Source: Elioraea rosea
GTDB taxonomy: Bacteria; Pseudomonadota; Alphaproteobacteria; Acetobacterales; Acetobacteraceae
Reading direction: 5' to 3'
Assembly (NCBI RefSeq): GCF_007644105.1
Contig: NZ_VFAC01000001.1
Coordinates: forward strand, 124,001-188,000
DNA: 64,000 bases
In this document: positions 17,332 through 26,138 of the stretch, piece by piece
How the letters are laid out: every line of letters starts with the position of its first letter
Numbering within the stretch: the stretch's first letter is position 1
Notes under the pieces: model-generated
Database searches by the model: none
Seen by the model: only the letters and a program-made list of their open reading frames with translations
Told to the model about the DNA's origin: nothing
Program-made: the position numbers and the translations under genes

Positions 17332-18272
17332 TGGGTCGCTCGCTCACGCTGCCGACGCTGCTCGGTGTCGCGCTGCTGATCGGGCTGGCGGCCAGCGCGC
17401 CGTGGCTGAAGTTCGTCTTCACCATCGCGCTCGCCAAGGGGCTCGCGGTGCTCGGCATCCTGCTGCTTCTGCGCGCAGGGCAGGTGAGCTTCGGGCATGC
17501 GCTCTACGTGGCGGTCGGCGCCTACACGGTCGCCTTCGCGCGCCCGACGGTAGGCGACGTGCTACTGCTCCTTCCGCTCGCGGTCGGCGCAGCGACCATC
17601 GTGGGCCTGCTCGTCGGGCTGTTCGTCGCGCGCTACCGCGACATCTTCTTCGGCATGCTGAACCTCGCGTTCAGCATGGTGTTCTACTCGCTTCTCGAGA
17701 AGCTCTACGCGTACACGAGGGGCACCGATGGCATCCGCGTCATCCCGCCGACCATCGCGGGTCTTGCGTTCGAGCGCGTCTCCTACGAATGGGTGATGCT
17801 CGGCTTGTCGTTGGCGCTCGCGGTGGGGCTCGGCTTCCTGGCGCGGATCTTCCTTGCCTCGCCCCTCGGCCAGGCGCTGCCGGCGATCAAGGCGCGCGAG
17901 ACGCGGCTCGAGTTCGCGGGCATCTCGGCCAAGCGCGTGCTCCTCGTCTCCTACGTGGCTTCCGCAGCGCTCGCGGGCCTCGGCGGCGGCATCATCGCGA
18001 TGACGACGCTGCACGTGACGCCTCTTCTTGCCTATTGGACGCATTCGGGAGAGCTCGTGTTCATCGCCATCCTCGGCGGCGGCGGCGCGGTGCTCGGGCC
18101 CTTCCTCGGCGCTGCGGTGTTCGAGCTCGTGCGGGTCTATGCCGCGGCTGCCTTCCCCGATGCCTGGCAGATGATCCTCGGCGCGGTTCTGCTCGGCATC
18201 ATCCTGTTCGCCTCGCGCGGCCTGTGGGGCATCTACGAGGACCTCACGACCAGGCGGGCGGCGCGACCATGA
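17328..18272 (+). CDS. livM: Branched-chain amino-acid-type ABC transporter permease (LivM type)
   Basis: A 314-residue partner permease. It contains the family stretch LLLRAGQVSFGHALYVAVGAY, the GTDGIR loop, and the ATPase-contact loop ALPAIKARETRLEFAGI, followed by LGGGGAVLGPFLGAAVFE. It overlaps both neighbours by four bases, so the livH-livM-livG segment is translationally coupled. Ligand as for the operon, unknown. Confidence 0.93.
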   Translation: MMGRSLTLPTLLGVALLIGLAASAPWLKFVFTIALAKGLAVLGILLLLRAGQVSFGHALYVAVGAYTVAFARPTVGDVLLLLPLAVGAATIVGLLVGLFVARYRDIFFGMLNLAFSMVFYSLLEKLYAYTRGTDGIRVIPPTIAGLAFERVSYEWVMLGLSLALAVGLGFLARIFLASPLGQALPAIKARETRLEFAGISAKRVLLVSYVASAALAGLGGGIIAMTTLHVTPLLAYWTHSGELVFIAILGGGGAVLGPFLGAAVFELVRVYAAAAFPDAWQMILGAVLLGIILFASRGLWGIYEDLTTRRAARP

Positions 18273-19060
18273 GCGCGCTTCTCTCCGCCAAGGGGCTGAA
18301 GATCGCCTTCGGCGGCGTGAAGGCCGCCGACGGGATCGACCTCGACATCGCCGAGCGCGAGTTCGTCGCGATCATCGGGCCGAACGGCGCAGGCAAGACC
18401 ACCTTCATCAACATGACTACGGGCTATCTCCGCCCCCAGGCCGGCAGCATCACCTTCGACGGCACCGACATCACCGGCCTTCCCCCGCGCCAGATCGTCC
18501 GCCGCGGCATCGCCCGCAGCTTCCAGATCCCGCAGCTCTTCACCGAGCACACGGTGATCGAGAACGTCGCACTCAAGGTCGCCGCGCATCGCGGCTTCTG
18601 GCACGCGTTTCGCCCGCTTCTCGACCGCGAGACGACGGCCGCGACGATGGCGATCCTCGACCAGTTCGGCCTCCGCTCCGTCGCCGAGGCGCGCGCGACG
18701 GAGCTCAACGAGGGCACGCGCAAGCTCACCGACATTGCCATGGCCATGGCGCTCGAGCCCCGCCTGCTTCTGATGGACGAACCAACCTCAGGCGTCGCCA
18801 GCGCGGAGAAGTTCGGCATCATGGACACGCTCGTCGCCGCGCTGCGCGCGCGCGGTGTCACCGCCGTGTTCGTCGAGCACGACATGGAGGTGGTCGAGCG
18901 CTATGCCGACCGTGTCGCGGTGTGGAGCCAGGGCAAGATCCTCGCCAGCGGCCCGCCGGCGGTGGTTCTAAACGACCCTGCCGTGCTGCGCGAGGTGATC
19001 GGCGTCGAGGTGAAGCACGCGGCGGGTGCGACCCCAGGGAGCGGCGATGCTCACGCTTGA
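18269..19060 (+). CDS. livG: Branched-chain amino-acid-type ABC transporter ATPase (LivG type) with altered signature motif
   Basis: A 263-residue nucleotide-binding subunit. Walker A is GPNGAGKTT (37-45), the Q-loop Gln is in RSFQIPQL (Q86), Walker B is RLLLMDEP (165-172) and the switch His is H204 in VEHDME. The ABC signature, normally LSYGQ or LSGGQ in this family, reads LNEGT at 146-150, so Ser is replaced by Asn and Gln by Thr. In the partner ATPase the signature is a canonical LSGGQ, so one of the two ATP sites of the heterodimer may be weak. Its start overlaps livM by four bases and its end overlaps livF by 14 bases. Confidence 0.93.
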   Translation: MSALLSAKGLKIAFGGVKAADGIDLDIAEREFVAIIGPNGAGKTTFINMTTGYLRPQAGSITFDGTDITGLPPRQIVRRGIARSFQIPQLFTEHTVIENVALKVAAHRGFWHAFRPLLDRETTAATMAILDQFGLRSVAEARATELNEGTRKLTDIAMAMALEPRLLLMDEPTSGVASAEKFGIMDTLVAALRARGVTAVFVEHDMEVVERYADRVAVWSQGKILASGPPAVVLNDPAVLREVIGVEVKHAAGATPGSGDAHA

Positions 19061-19709
19061 TGGCGTCGACGTCTCGATCGCGGGCACGCGCGTTCTGCGC
19101 GGCGTCTCGTTCTCCATCGCCGAGGGGGCGCGCGTCGCGCTCGTCGGCCGCAACGGTGCGGGCAAGACCACCACGTTTCGCGCCATCATGGGCCTTGTGC
19201 CGATGACGGCGGGCCGGATCGGCTTCGACAATGCCGACCTCGCGCGCGTGCCGGCGCACAGGCGTACCGCCATCGGCATCGGCTACGCGCCGGAGGAGCG
19301 GAAGCTGTTCCCGACCTTCACGGTCGAGGAGAACCTGCGCCTGCCGGCCGAGGTCCTGAAGCTGCCGCGGGACGAGATCGGGAGGCGGCTCGAGAAGGCC
19401 TACGCCATCCTGCCCGAGGTGAAGGACTTCGCCGACCGCAAGGCGGGCGGGCTTTCCGGCGGCCAGGGCAAGATGGTCGCGTTGGGCCGTGCGCTGATGG
19501 TGGGCACCAGGCTCGTTCTGCTCGACGAGCCGTTCCAGGGCCTCGCGCCTGCACTCGCGAAGCGCTACGGCGAAGCGCTGCTGCGGCTGCGCAAGGCCGA
19601 GCCCGGGCTTGCCGTCCTGATCAGCGAGAGCAACCCCGATCTCCTGAAGCCGATGGTCGACACCGCCTTCCTGATCGAGCGCGGCGAGGTCAGGCCCACG
19701 GCGCTCTGA
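19047..19709 (+). CDS. livF: Branched-chain amino-acid-type ABC transporter ATPase (LivF type)
   Basis: A 220-residue ATPase, slightly shorter than the usual 235. Walker A is GRNGAGKTT (35-43), the signature is LSGGQ (136-140), and Walker B is RLVLLDEP (155-162). The switch region reads LISESNPDLL, where most LivF proteins have EQN. The ATG at 19047 is preceded by AGGGAG; an in-frame ATG at 19026 would lengthen the overlap with livG. It is the last gene of the operon. Confidence 0.92.
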   Translation: MLTLDGVDVSIAGTRVLRGVSFSIAEGARVALVGRNGAGKTTTFRAIMGLVPMTAGRIGFDNADLARVPAHRRTAIGIGYAPEERKLFPTFTVEENLRLPAEVLKLPRDEIGRRLEKAYAILPEVKDFADRKAGGLSGGQGKMVALGRALMVGTRLVLLDEPFQGLAPALAKRYGEALLRLRKAEPGLAVLISESNPDLLKPMVDTAFLIERGEVRPTAL

Positions 19710-19765
19710 CCGGCCTGCTCGTTGCGCCAGCCGATTGCCCCTTGCGCCGCGCCCGACGACACTGA

Positions 19766-20935
<1,170 letters not shown>

Positions 20936-20995
20936 GGGACTGAGGCCAGCACGCCGCCGGCCGCCTGGGCGCGGAGCGAACCGCCCAAACGCCAC

Positions 20996-21946
20996 TCACG
21001 CGGGCACGGCGATGTCAGGAACCGTTGCGCCGGCTTCGCGCAGCGCACGTGCCGCACCTGGGTGGAAGGCAAGCACCTGGTTGGCTCCCGCATTCGCCGC
21101 GCGGGTGCCTGCGGCGATCGGCGCGATCTCGCGCACCGGATCGCTGGCCGAGAGCACCGCGCGGGTGATCGCATAGGCCTCGGCCTCCGGCAGCGCCGCA
21201 TTGGCGATGACGAAGTTCCACGCGGCAAAGCTCGCTACCTCGTCCGGCTGGCCGCGATAGGTTCCGCCGGGCACGACGAGCGGCGACAGATGCGGCAGAC
21301 GCCTCACCACCCCGGCGGCGACCTCTGCACCAGGACCGATGATGACCGCCTCCGCCGCATCGGCGACCGCCGCGATTGCGGGGATCGGGATGACCGCCCC
21401 TTGCCAGAGCGCATCGATCTCGCCGCTCAGAACGGCACGGCTCAACGTGGCGCTGTCACCCGAGACGATCTCCGACGAGATGCCGGCAACCCCGGCGGCG
21501 GCGCGGAAGAAGGTCTCGGCCGGTCCACGCGCGGGCCCGCAGCCGACCTTGCGGCCGGCAAGGTCGGCAAAGCGCGTGAGCCCCCGGCTGGCCAGTGCAA
21601 CGGCCATGAAGCCGGTCAGGTACATCGGGAAAAGAGCCCGGATCGCGCGGTGCCGCCGGCCGCCGGCAGCTTGGGTGCCGTTCAGGGCATCCACGACGCT
21701 GCCGAGGAAGGCTGTGCCGATGGCGTCGGGTTCATCCTCGACGCGGCGGAGGTTTTCGAGGCTGCCCGCGCTCTGCCGCACCTCGAGCGCGATGCCGCGC
21801 GAAGCGGCGAAGCGGGCGACCGCCTCGCCGTAGGGCAGGAACGCACTGCCGGGCCCTGCGGTGTAGAAGGGGCGCCCCGCCTGCGCACGTGCGGCGGGAG
21901 CGAGGAACACAGCCGGCGATGCGGCGAGCAGGCTACGGCGGCGCAT
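20996..21946 (-). CDS. Orphan TAXI family TRAP solute-binding protein
   Basis: A 316-residue periplasmic binding protein with a twin-arginine-like signal (MRRRSLLAASPAVFLAPAARA). TAXI-type features are FYTAGPGSAFLPYGEAVARF, the RQSAGSLENLRRVED stretch and LSGEIDALWQGA. It is less similar to the typical family than the 10.3-11.3 kb copy. No TRAP permease gene lies nearby, so it either borrows a permease or acts as a sensor. It is divergently transcribed from the LysR gene starting near 22084, a layout that usually means the LysR protein controls it. Confidence 0.82.
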   Translation of the reverse strand: MRRRSLLAASPAVFLAPAARAQAGRPFYTAGPGSAFLPYGEAVARFAASRGIALEVRQSAGSLENLRRVEDEPDAIGTAFLGSVVDALNGTQAAGGRRHRAIRALFPMYLTGFMAVALASRGLTRFADLAGRKVGCGPARGPAETFFRAAAGVAGISSEIVSGDSATLSRAVLSGEIDALWQGAVIPIPAIAAVADAAEAVIIGPGAEVAAGVVRRLPHLSPLVVPGGTYRGQPDEVASFAAWNFVIANAALPEAEAYAITRAVLSASDPVREIAPIAAGTRAANAGANQVLAFHPGAARALREAGATVPDIAVPA

Positions 21947-22083
21947 GGGCGTTTCCTTTCACATCCACAATGGACGACAGGGTTGTTCGCTGCTTCGCCT
22001 CATGTCAAAAAGATTATGATGAAGGCACGATGCCATAATTCGAATGCATGGCACCACGCGGCAAGTGCCGATGGTCGCTCCGC

Positions 22084-22983
22084 ATGAACTGGGACGGCCC
22101 GAACCGTGGCGCCATCCCGAGCCTGCGCGAGCTCGAGGTGCTGAACGCCGTCCTGCGCCATGGCAGCGCCGGCGCCGCGGCGCGTGCGCTTCGCGTCACC
22201 CAGCCTGCGGTGTCACGTGCGCTCGCCTCGCTCGAGGCCAGGCTTGGCTGCCGGCTTTTCGACCGACGCGCCAATGCGCTGCTGCCCCGGCCGGAGGCGC
22301 TCGAACTCGATGCGGGGGCGCAGGCCATCATCGGCGCGCTCGGCCGGCTCGTCAGCGGCGTGGAGGCAACGCAGCGCGCACCGCTGACGCTGGTGACCAC
22401 CACGACCCTGGCGCAGGCCTTCCTCGCACCGCGCCTGCCCGCCCTGATGAGCGGCTGGCCCGAGCTCGCCCTCCAGGTCGAGATCGCGAGCAGCACCGCG
22501 GTGCTGACCGCCGTCGCCGATGGCACGGCCGATCTCGGTATGCTCGACCAGTTCACCGGCCATGCGAGCCTCTCCGCCGTGGCGCTGCACCGGGGCGCGG
22601 CGGCGGTGGCCATGCAAGAGGGGCACGCCCTGGCATCCGAGCCAACGGTGAACCTCGCGGCGCTTGCGGCCGTGCCACTGGTGGCGCTGCCGCGGCGCTT
22701 TCCGTTGCGCGCAGCGCTCGACCGCGCATTCCGTGCCGCCGGGCTCGTGCCGCATGTCGTGCTCGAAGCCGCCACGAGCCTGTTCGCCGCCGAGATGGTG
22801 CGGGCGGGCGTCGGCGTTGCCGTTCTGAACCCCTTCCCGCTCGCGGCGCATGTTCCGGGGCTCGCGTTCCGGCCGCTCTCGGTCGAGATCATGCTCGACA
22901 CTGCCCTGGTTCTGCCCGGCGGCGCGCCGCCTTCCCCGCTGGTCGCGCGGCTTGTGGCGCAGCTCGCCGGCCCTGCGGCGTGA
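22084..22983 (+). CDS. LysR family transcriptional regulator
   Basis: A 299-residue regulator with an N-terminal winged helix-turn-helix (LRELEVLNAVLRHGSAGAAARALRVTQPAVSRAL, about 11-45) and a C-terminal LysR effector domain. The ATG at 22084 puts the domain at the usual distance from the N-terminus; an ATG at 22048 is also possible and neither has a strong ribosome-binding site. It is divergent from the orphan TAXI binding protein, its most likely target. The effector is unknown. Confidence 0.9.
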   Translation: MNWDGPNRGAIPSLRELEVLNAVLRHGSAGAAARALRVTQPAVSRALASLEARLGCRLFDRRANALLPRPEALELDAGAQAIIGALGRLVSGVEATQRAPLTLVTTTTLAQAFLAPRLPALMSGWPELALQVEIASSTAVLTAVADGTADLGMLDQFTGHASLSAVALHRGAAAVAMQEGHALASEPTVNLAALAAVPLVALPRRFPLRAALDRAFRAAGLVPHVVLEAATSLFAAEMVRAGVGVAVLNPFPLAAHVPGLAFRPLSVEIMLDTALVLPGGAPPSPLVARLVAQLAGPAA

Positions 22984-23002
22984 GGGTGCTGTCCAGGCGA
23001 CG

Positions 23003-24166
23003 CTAGCTCGGGGCCCGCTTCGTGCCGCCGCCTATCAGGAGGCGCACGAGTTCCGCCTGCCGGTGCGTGCCGGTCTTGTCGAAGACGCGCTGGAGATGGG
23101 TCTTCGCCGTGGTGAGCGAGATGCCCAGCGCTCCGGCCGCAGCGCCGAGCGTCTCGCCATTGGCGATGCGCAGCGCGAGGCGCGCCTCTGCCTGGGTGAG
23201 GCTGTATGCGGCGCGAAGCGCGTCGGCGGTGACCGTCGGCGCGTGATCGGCGAGGCTCACGATCAGCATGACGCGCCGCGCGCTGGCGGTGAGCCCGCCC
23301 TGCGGCCCGTTCGCGCCAACGGGCCTGATGGCGACCGACAGGGGCGAACCGCCCCGGCGGCGCAGCAGGACCGGCCGCTCGTCGTACACCCAGCCTGACG
23401 CGTCTCCGGCAGGAACCGATGCCTCGGCAACACGGCGTCGCAGCATATCGGTTTCGTAAGGCGTGCCGGCGTGCAGCCCGTCCGCCGCCTCGCGAAGCCC
23501 GTCCTGGGCGTCGAGCAGCCCTCGTGCAGCCTGGTTGGCGAACCGCAGCTCGCACTGTGGTCCGACCAGGAGGATCGGCGAGGGCATCTCTTCCAGGACG
23601 TGGCGAAGCGCAGCGAACTCGTCGGCCAGCGTGGCGACGCGCAGGCTCGTTCGAAGGGCCCGGACCAGATGCGGCACGAGAGGTGCGAGCCGCCCGGCAT
23701 CGGGCTCGCCGAACCTGCCGAACCGGACGCTGCGCGAGAGCGTCAGCGTCGCGCTCGTCGGGCCGGCCTCGAGCATGTTGGTCACGAGCGTCGTCGCGCC
23801 GCCGTAGAAGTTGCGCGACTGCCCCAGGTCATCGAGATAGGGGTTGCTGCGTGGCAGGCTCATCGCGGCGACCTCGGCATCGGAGAACACCACGCCGGTT
23901 GCCGGAAGCGACGAGCCCTGCGGCGGAAAGCGCACGCCGGCGTAATGGCCCGCCCAGGCGCGGCGGGCCGTCACATGGTCACCGACCGAGAGGCCCGCGG
24001 CGCGTCGGCTCGCGCGTTCGAGGGTGAAGATCGAGGCGCCTGCCGCGCCGACGAGGTCGGCAAGCTCTCCGAGCACCGAGGGCCAGAGGGCCGGCTCGAG
24101 CGCGGCCTTCTCGATCGCGTCGATCAACCGGCCGGGGGCGGCAGCGGGTTCGGCCATGTGCGCCAT
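23003..24166 (-). CDS. LuxR-type helix-turn-helix transcriptional regulator
   Basis: A 387-residue regulator with a C-terminal LuxR DNA-binding domain: LTQAEARLALRIANGETL, then AAGALGISLTTAKTHLQRVFDKTG (about residues 325-380). The N-terminal 300 residues have no recognised motif but include a PAS-like central part (EEMPSPILLVGPQCELRFANQAARGLL). It is not a two-component receiver protein. A fragment of a related gene lies at 25976-26063, matching residues about 30-60, so this regulator was once present in two copies nearby or was partly duplicated. It ends 20 bases from the convergent LysR gene. Confidence 0.85.
   Translation of the reverse strand: MAHMAEPAAAPGRLIDAIEKAALEPALWPSVLGELADLVGAAGASIFTLERASRRAAGLSVGDHVTARRAWAGHYAGVRFPPQGSSLPATGVVFSDAEVAAMSLPRSNPYLDDLGQSRNFYGGATTLVTNMLEAGPTSATLTLSRSVRFGRFGEPDAGRLAPLVPHLVRALRTSLRVATLADEFAALRHVLEEMPSPILLVGPQCELRFANQAARGLLDAQDGLREAADGLHAGTPYETDMLRRRVAEASVPAGDASGWVYDERPVLLRRRGGSPLSVAIRPVGANGPQGGLTASARRVMLIVSLADHAPTVTADALRAAYSLTQAEARLALRIANGETLGAAAGALGISLTTAKTHLQRVFDKTGTHRQAELVRLLIGGGTKRAPS
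24034..24061 (+). repeat. 28-bp direct repeat, copy 1 (inside LuxR-type gene)
   Basis: This segment is identical to 26005-26032 and in the same orientation. The two copies lie inside a longer imperfect match (about 24009-24062 versus 25980-26033) and bracket the LysR and Bug gene remnants. Confidence 0.95.
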
Positions 24167-24281
24167 CCTGTCGCCGGCGCGCCAGCGTCACGCCGGGAAG
24201 CGTTCGGAGATGAAACGACAAGTCGGGGCCGAAGGCAATTGAACAGGGCGTGCGAAACAGGTCGCTTCCGACGGGACGGGG

Positions 24282-25180
24282 TCATGCGCCGCTCGATGCG
24301 GAGGCCGAAACGATGTCGGGTGCGACGATAGCGCAGCGGATGAGAGCCACGAAGTTGCGCGATGCCGACGACCCCGGCTCGCGTCGCGTCGCAAGCCTGA
24401 GCGGCACCGTCGGCCGGTCAGGCGGCGCCAGCTCGCAATAGGCGACGCCGTCCATGTGCACGCGGTGCATGGAGGCAGGAACGATGGCGATGCCGAGACC
24501 AGCGGCAACCAAGCCCAGTGTCGAGGTGATCCGCGGCGCCTCCTGGCCCAATCGCGGCGTGAATCCGGCTCTGAGGCATGCGCCGAGGGTCGCGTCGAAC
24601 ATGCCTGGGCCATCCGCCCGCGCGAAGGCGATGAAGGTCTCCACGGCGAAGTCGCGCAGCGGCAGCGGTGTCGCGGCGGCGGCAGCGGTGTCGCGGCGGC
24701 GGCAAGCGGGTGAGCCGCCGGAACGGCAGCCATCATGGGCTCGTCGAGCAGGGGATGGACCGCAAGTCCAGCGTCTGCCGGCAGTTCCGCGCGAACGAAG
24801 GCGGCATCCAGCCGCGCCTCCGTCAAGCCCTGCACCGCCTGCCGGCTCAGGCACTCCTCCAGGATGACCGTGACGCCGGGCAAGGCGTCCCGGAACGCCC
24901 GGACGACCCCAGGCACGAGCGGGTGGAACGGTGCCGTGTGTGCCACGCCGATGCGCAACTGGCCTTGCTCGCCGCGGGCGACGCGTCTCGCCTCGCGCTC
25001 GGCCTGTTCGAGGCGTTGGAGGACCGCGCGCGCTTCCTCGAACAGGAACCGCGCGCTCTCGGTCAGCTCCACCCCGCGCGGCTTGCGGCAAAACAGCTGG
25101 AACCCGAGATACGTCTCCATCGCCTTGATCTGCTGGCTGAGCGGCGGCTGCCGCGTGCCAAGCCGCTCGACAGCGCGCGC
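24282..25180 (-). pseudogene. LysR family regulator, 5'-truncated and frameshifted by a 20-bp tandem duplication
   Basis: The upstream part (25180 down to about 24700) encodes a LysR protein from the middle of its DNA-binding domain: ERLGTRQPPLSQQIKAMETY, then LGFQLFCRKPRGVELTESAR and the effector domain. The first helix, about 20 residues, is absent because the sequence beyond about 25180 belongs to a different gene on the other strand. The frame then breaks at 24661-24700, where a 20-bp unit occurs twice without change. Removing one copy joins PAAHPLAAAATPLP directly to LRDFAVETFIAF, and the rest of the effector domain (GLVAAGLGIAIVP) then continues to the stop at 24282. The gene is therefore doubly inactivated. 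I consider a sequencing error unlikely but possible for the repeat. Confidence 0.85.
24661..24700. repeat. Perfect 20-bp tandem duplication inside the LysR pseudogene
   Basis: Bases 24661-24680 and 24681-24700 are identical, and the next four bases begin a third copy. The unit length is not a multiple of three, so the second copy shifts the LysR frame. Deletion of one unit restores an uninterrupted LysR effector domain. Such short direct repeats can expand or contract by replication slippage. Confidence 0.97.
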
Positions 25181-25182
25181 CC

Positions 25183-25962
25183 GCGCTCGAGCGCGGTGTC
25201 GGCGTGGCCGTGCGCGTCGAGAACCATGTGGGTGCCAGTGGCAACGATGCGACGCGGCTGGTCGTTCGGGCGGCTCCGGACGGCGGAACGCTCCTGCTCT
25301 GCGCGCCGGTGAACGCGATCGAATTCCGGGACGACATCGTGCCGGTAGCCGGCATTGTGCGCGTCCCGCTCATCATCGAGGTGCATCCCTCTGTTCCGGC
25401 GGTGTCCATCCCGGAATTGATCGCCCATGCACGCGCGAACCCCGGGCAGCTGCGCGTCGCCTATGCCGGCAGGGGAACGCCGCAGCACGTGGGTATCGAG
25501 CTGTTCCAGCACATGGCCGGCGTGCGGCTTTCGCTCGTCGCCTATCCGGGCTCCGCGGCAGCGCTCGACGACCTTCTCCGGGGCGCGGCGGACGCGATGT
25601 TCGACCCCGCACCTTCCTCCATGCCGCATGTCCGCGCCGGCCGGCTGGTTGCGCTGGCGACCACGGGCCCGACCCGATCCACGTCGCTGCCCGGCGTGCC
25701 GGCGGTCACCGAGTTCCTGCCGGGCTACGAGGCCGGGTCCTGGATGGGCCTTGGCGTGCCCCGACAGACCCCGCCCGATGTGGTGACCTGGCTCAACCAG
25801 GCTGTGAACGAGGGACTGAAGGACGTCGAGATCCGGCGCGCGCTCGATGCGCTCGGCGCGGAGCCGATGCCGGGCTCTCCGGCCGAGTTCGCCAGCTTCA
25901 TCGCCACCGAGACCGCCCGCTATGCGGACATCATCACGCGCGCCGGCATCCGGCGCGGATGA
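25183..25962 (+). pseudogene. Tripartite tricarboxylate transporter binding protein (Bug family), 5'-truncated
   Basis: The frame encodes the C-terminal three quarters of a Bug/TctC-type periplasmic binding protein: AVRVENHVGASGNDATRLVV, then APDGGTLLLC, the AYAGRGTPQHVGIELFQHMAGV stretch and the ending RYADIITRAG. Intact members begin with a signal peptide and about 60 residues containing the PIRLIVPFAPGG-type strand; none of this is encoded upstream. Instead the sequence runs straight into the truncated LysR gene on the opposite strand. A GTG at 25204 could start translation of about 252 residues, but without signal peptide it cannot act as a periplasmic receptor. Loss of both 5' ends suggests one deletion removed the divergent promoter region. 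Confidence 0.82.
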
Positions 25963-25975
25963 GGCTTACGGTCCG

Positions 25976-26063
25976 GCGGCTCGCACGTTGGAGGGTGGAG
26001 ATCAAGGCGCCTGCCGCGCCGACGAGGTCGGCGATGCCGCCCAGGGCAGAGAAGGCGCTCGGC
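25976..26063 (-). pseudogene. Fragment of a second LuxR-type regulator gene
   Basis: Read leftward, this stretch encodes PSAFSALGGIADLVGAAGAL followed by ISTLQRASRR, which aligns with residues about 30-60 (WPSVLGELADLVGAAGASIF and onward) of the LuxR-type regulator at 23003-24166. At DNA level 26005-26032 is identical over 28 bases to 24034-24061, with weaker similarity on both sides. No start codon, no DNA-binding domain and no continuous frame are present, so it is a remnant. Confidence 0.75.
26005..26032 (+). repeat. 28-bp direct repeat, copy 2 (inside LuxR-type gene fragment)
   Basis: Second copy of the direct repeat at 24034-24061. It is part of a decayed coding segment, so the repeat most simply reflects an old gene duplication and not a mobile-element end. 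Confidence 0.95.
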
Positions 26064-26138
26064 CCCCGAGCGGGAGAGTTTTGCTTGAGTTCGCCCCAGT
26101 GCGGCGGGGCAAAGGGTGGGTGTCTCAGCGCGATCTGC

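Noticed and set aside
16407-18272. A 621-codon + frame that appears to fuse two permeases
   Set aside because: Its first 300 codons are out of frame with LivH and look random; only the second part is the LivM protein, which starts at 17328.
24282-25962. A mobile-element insertion as cause of the LysR/Bug decay
   Set aside because: No transposase, terminal inverted repeats or target-site duplication are visible; the 28-bp repeats are coding and explained by gene duplication.
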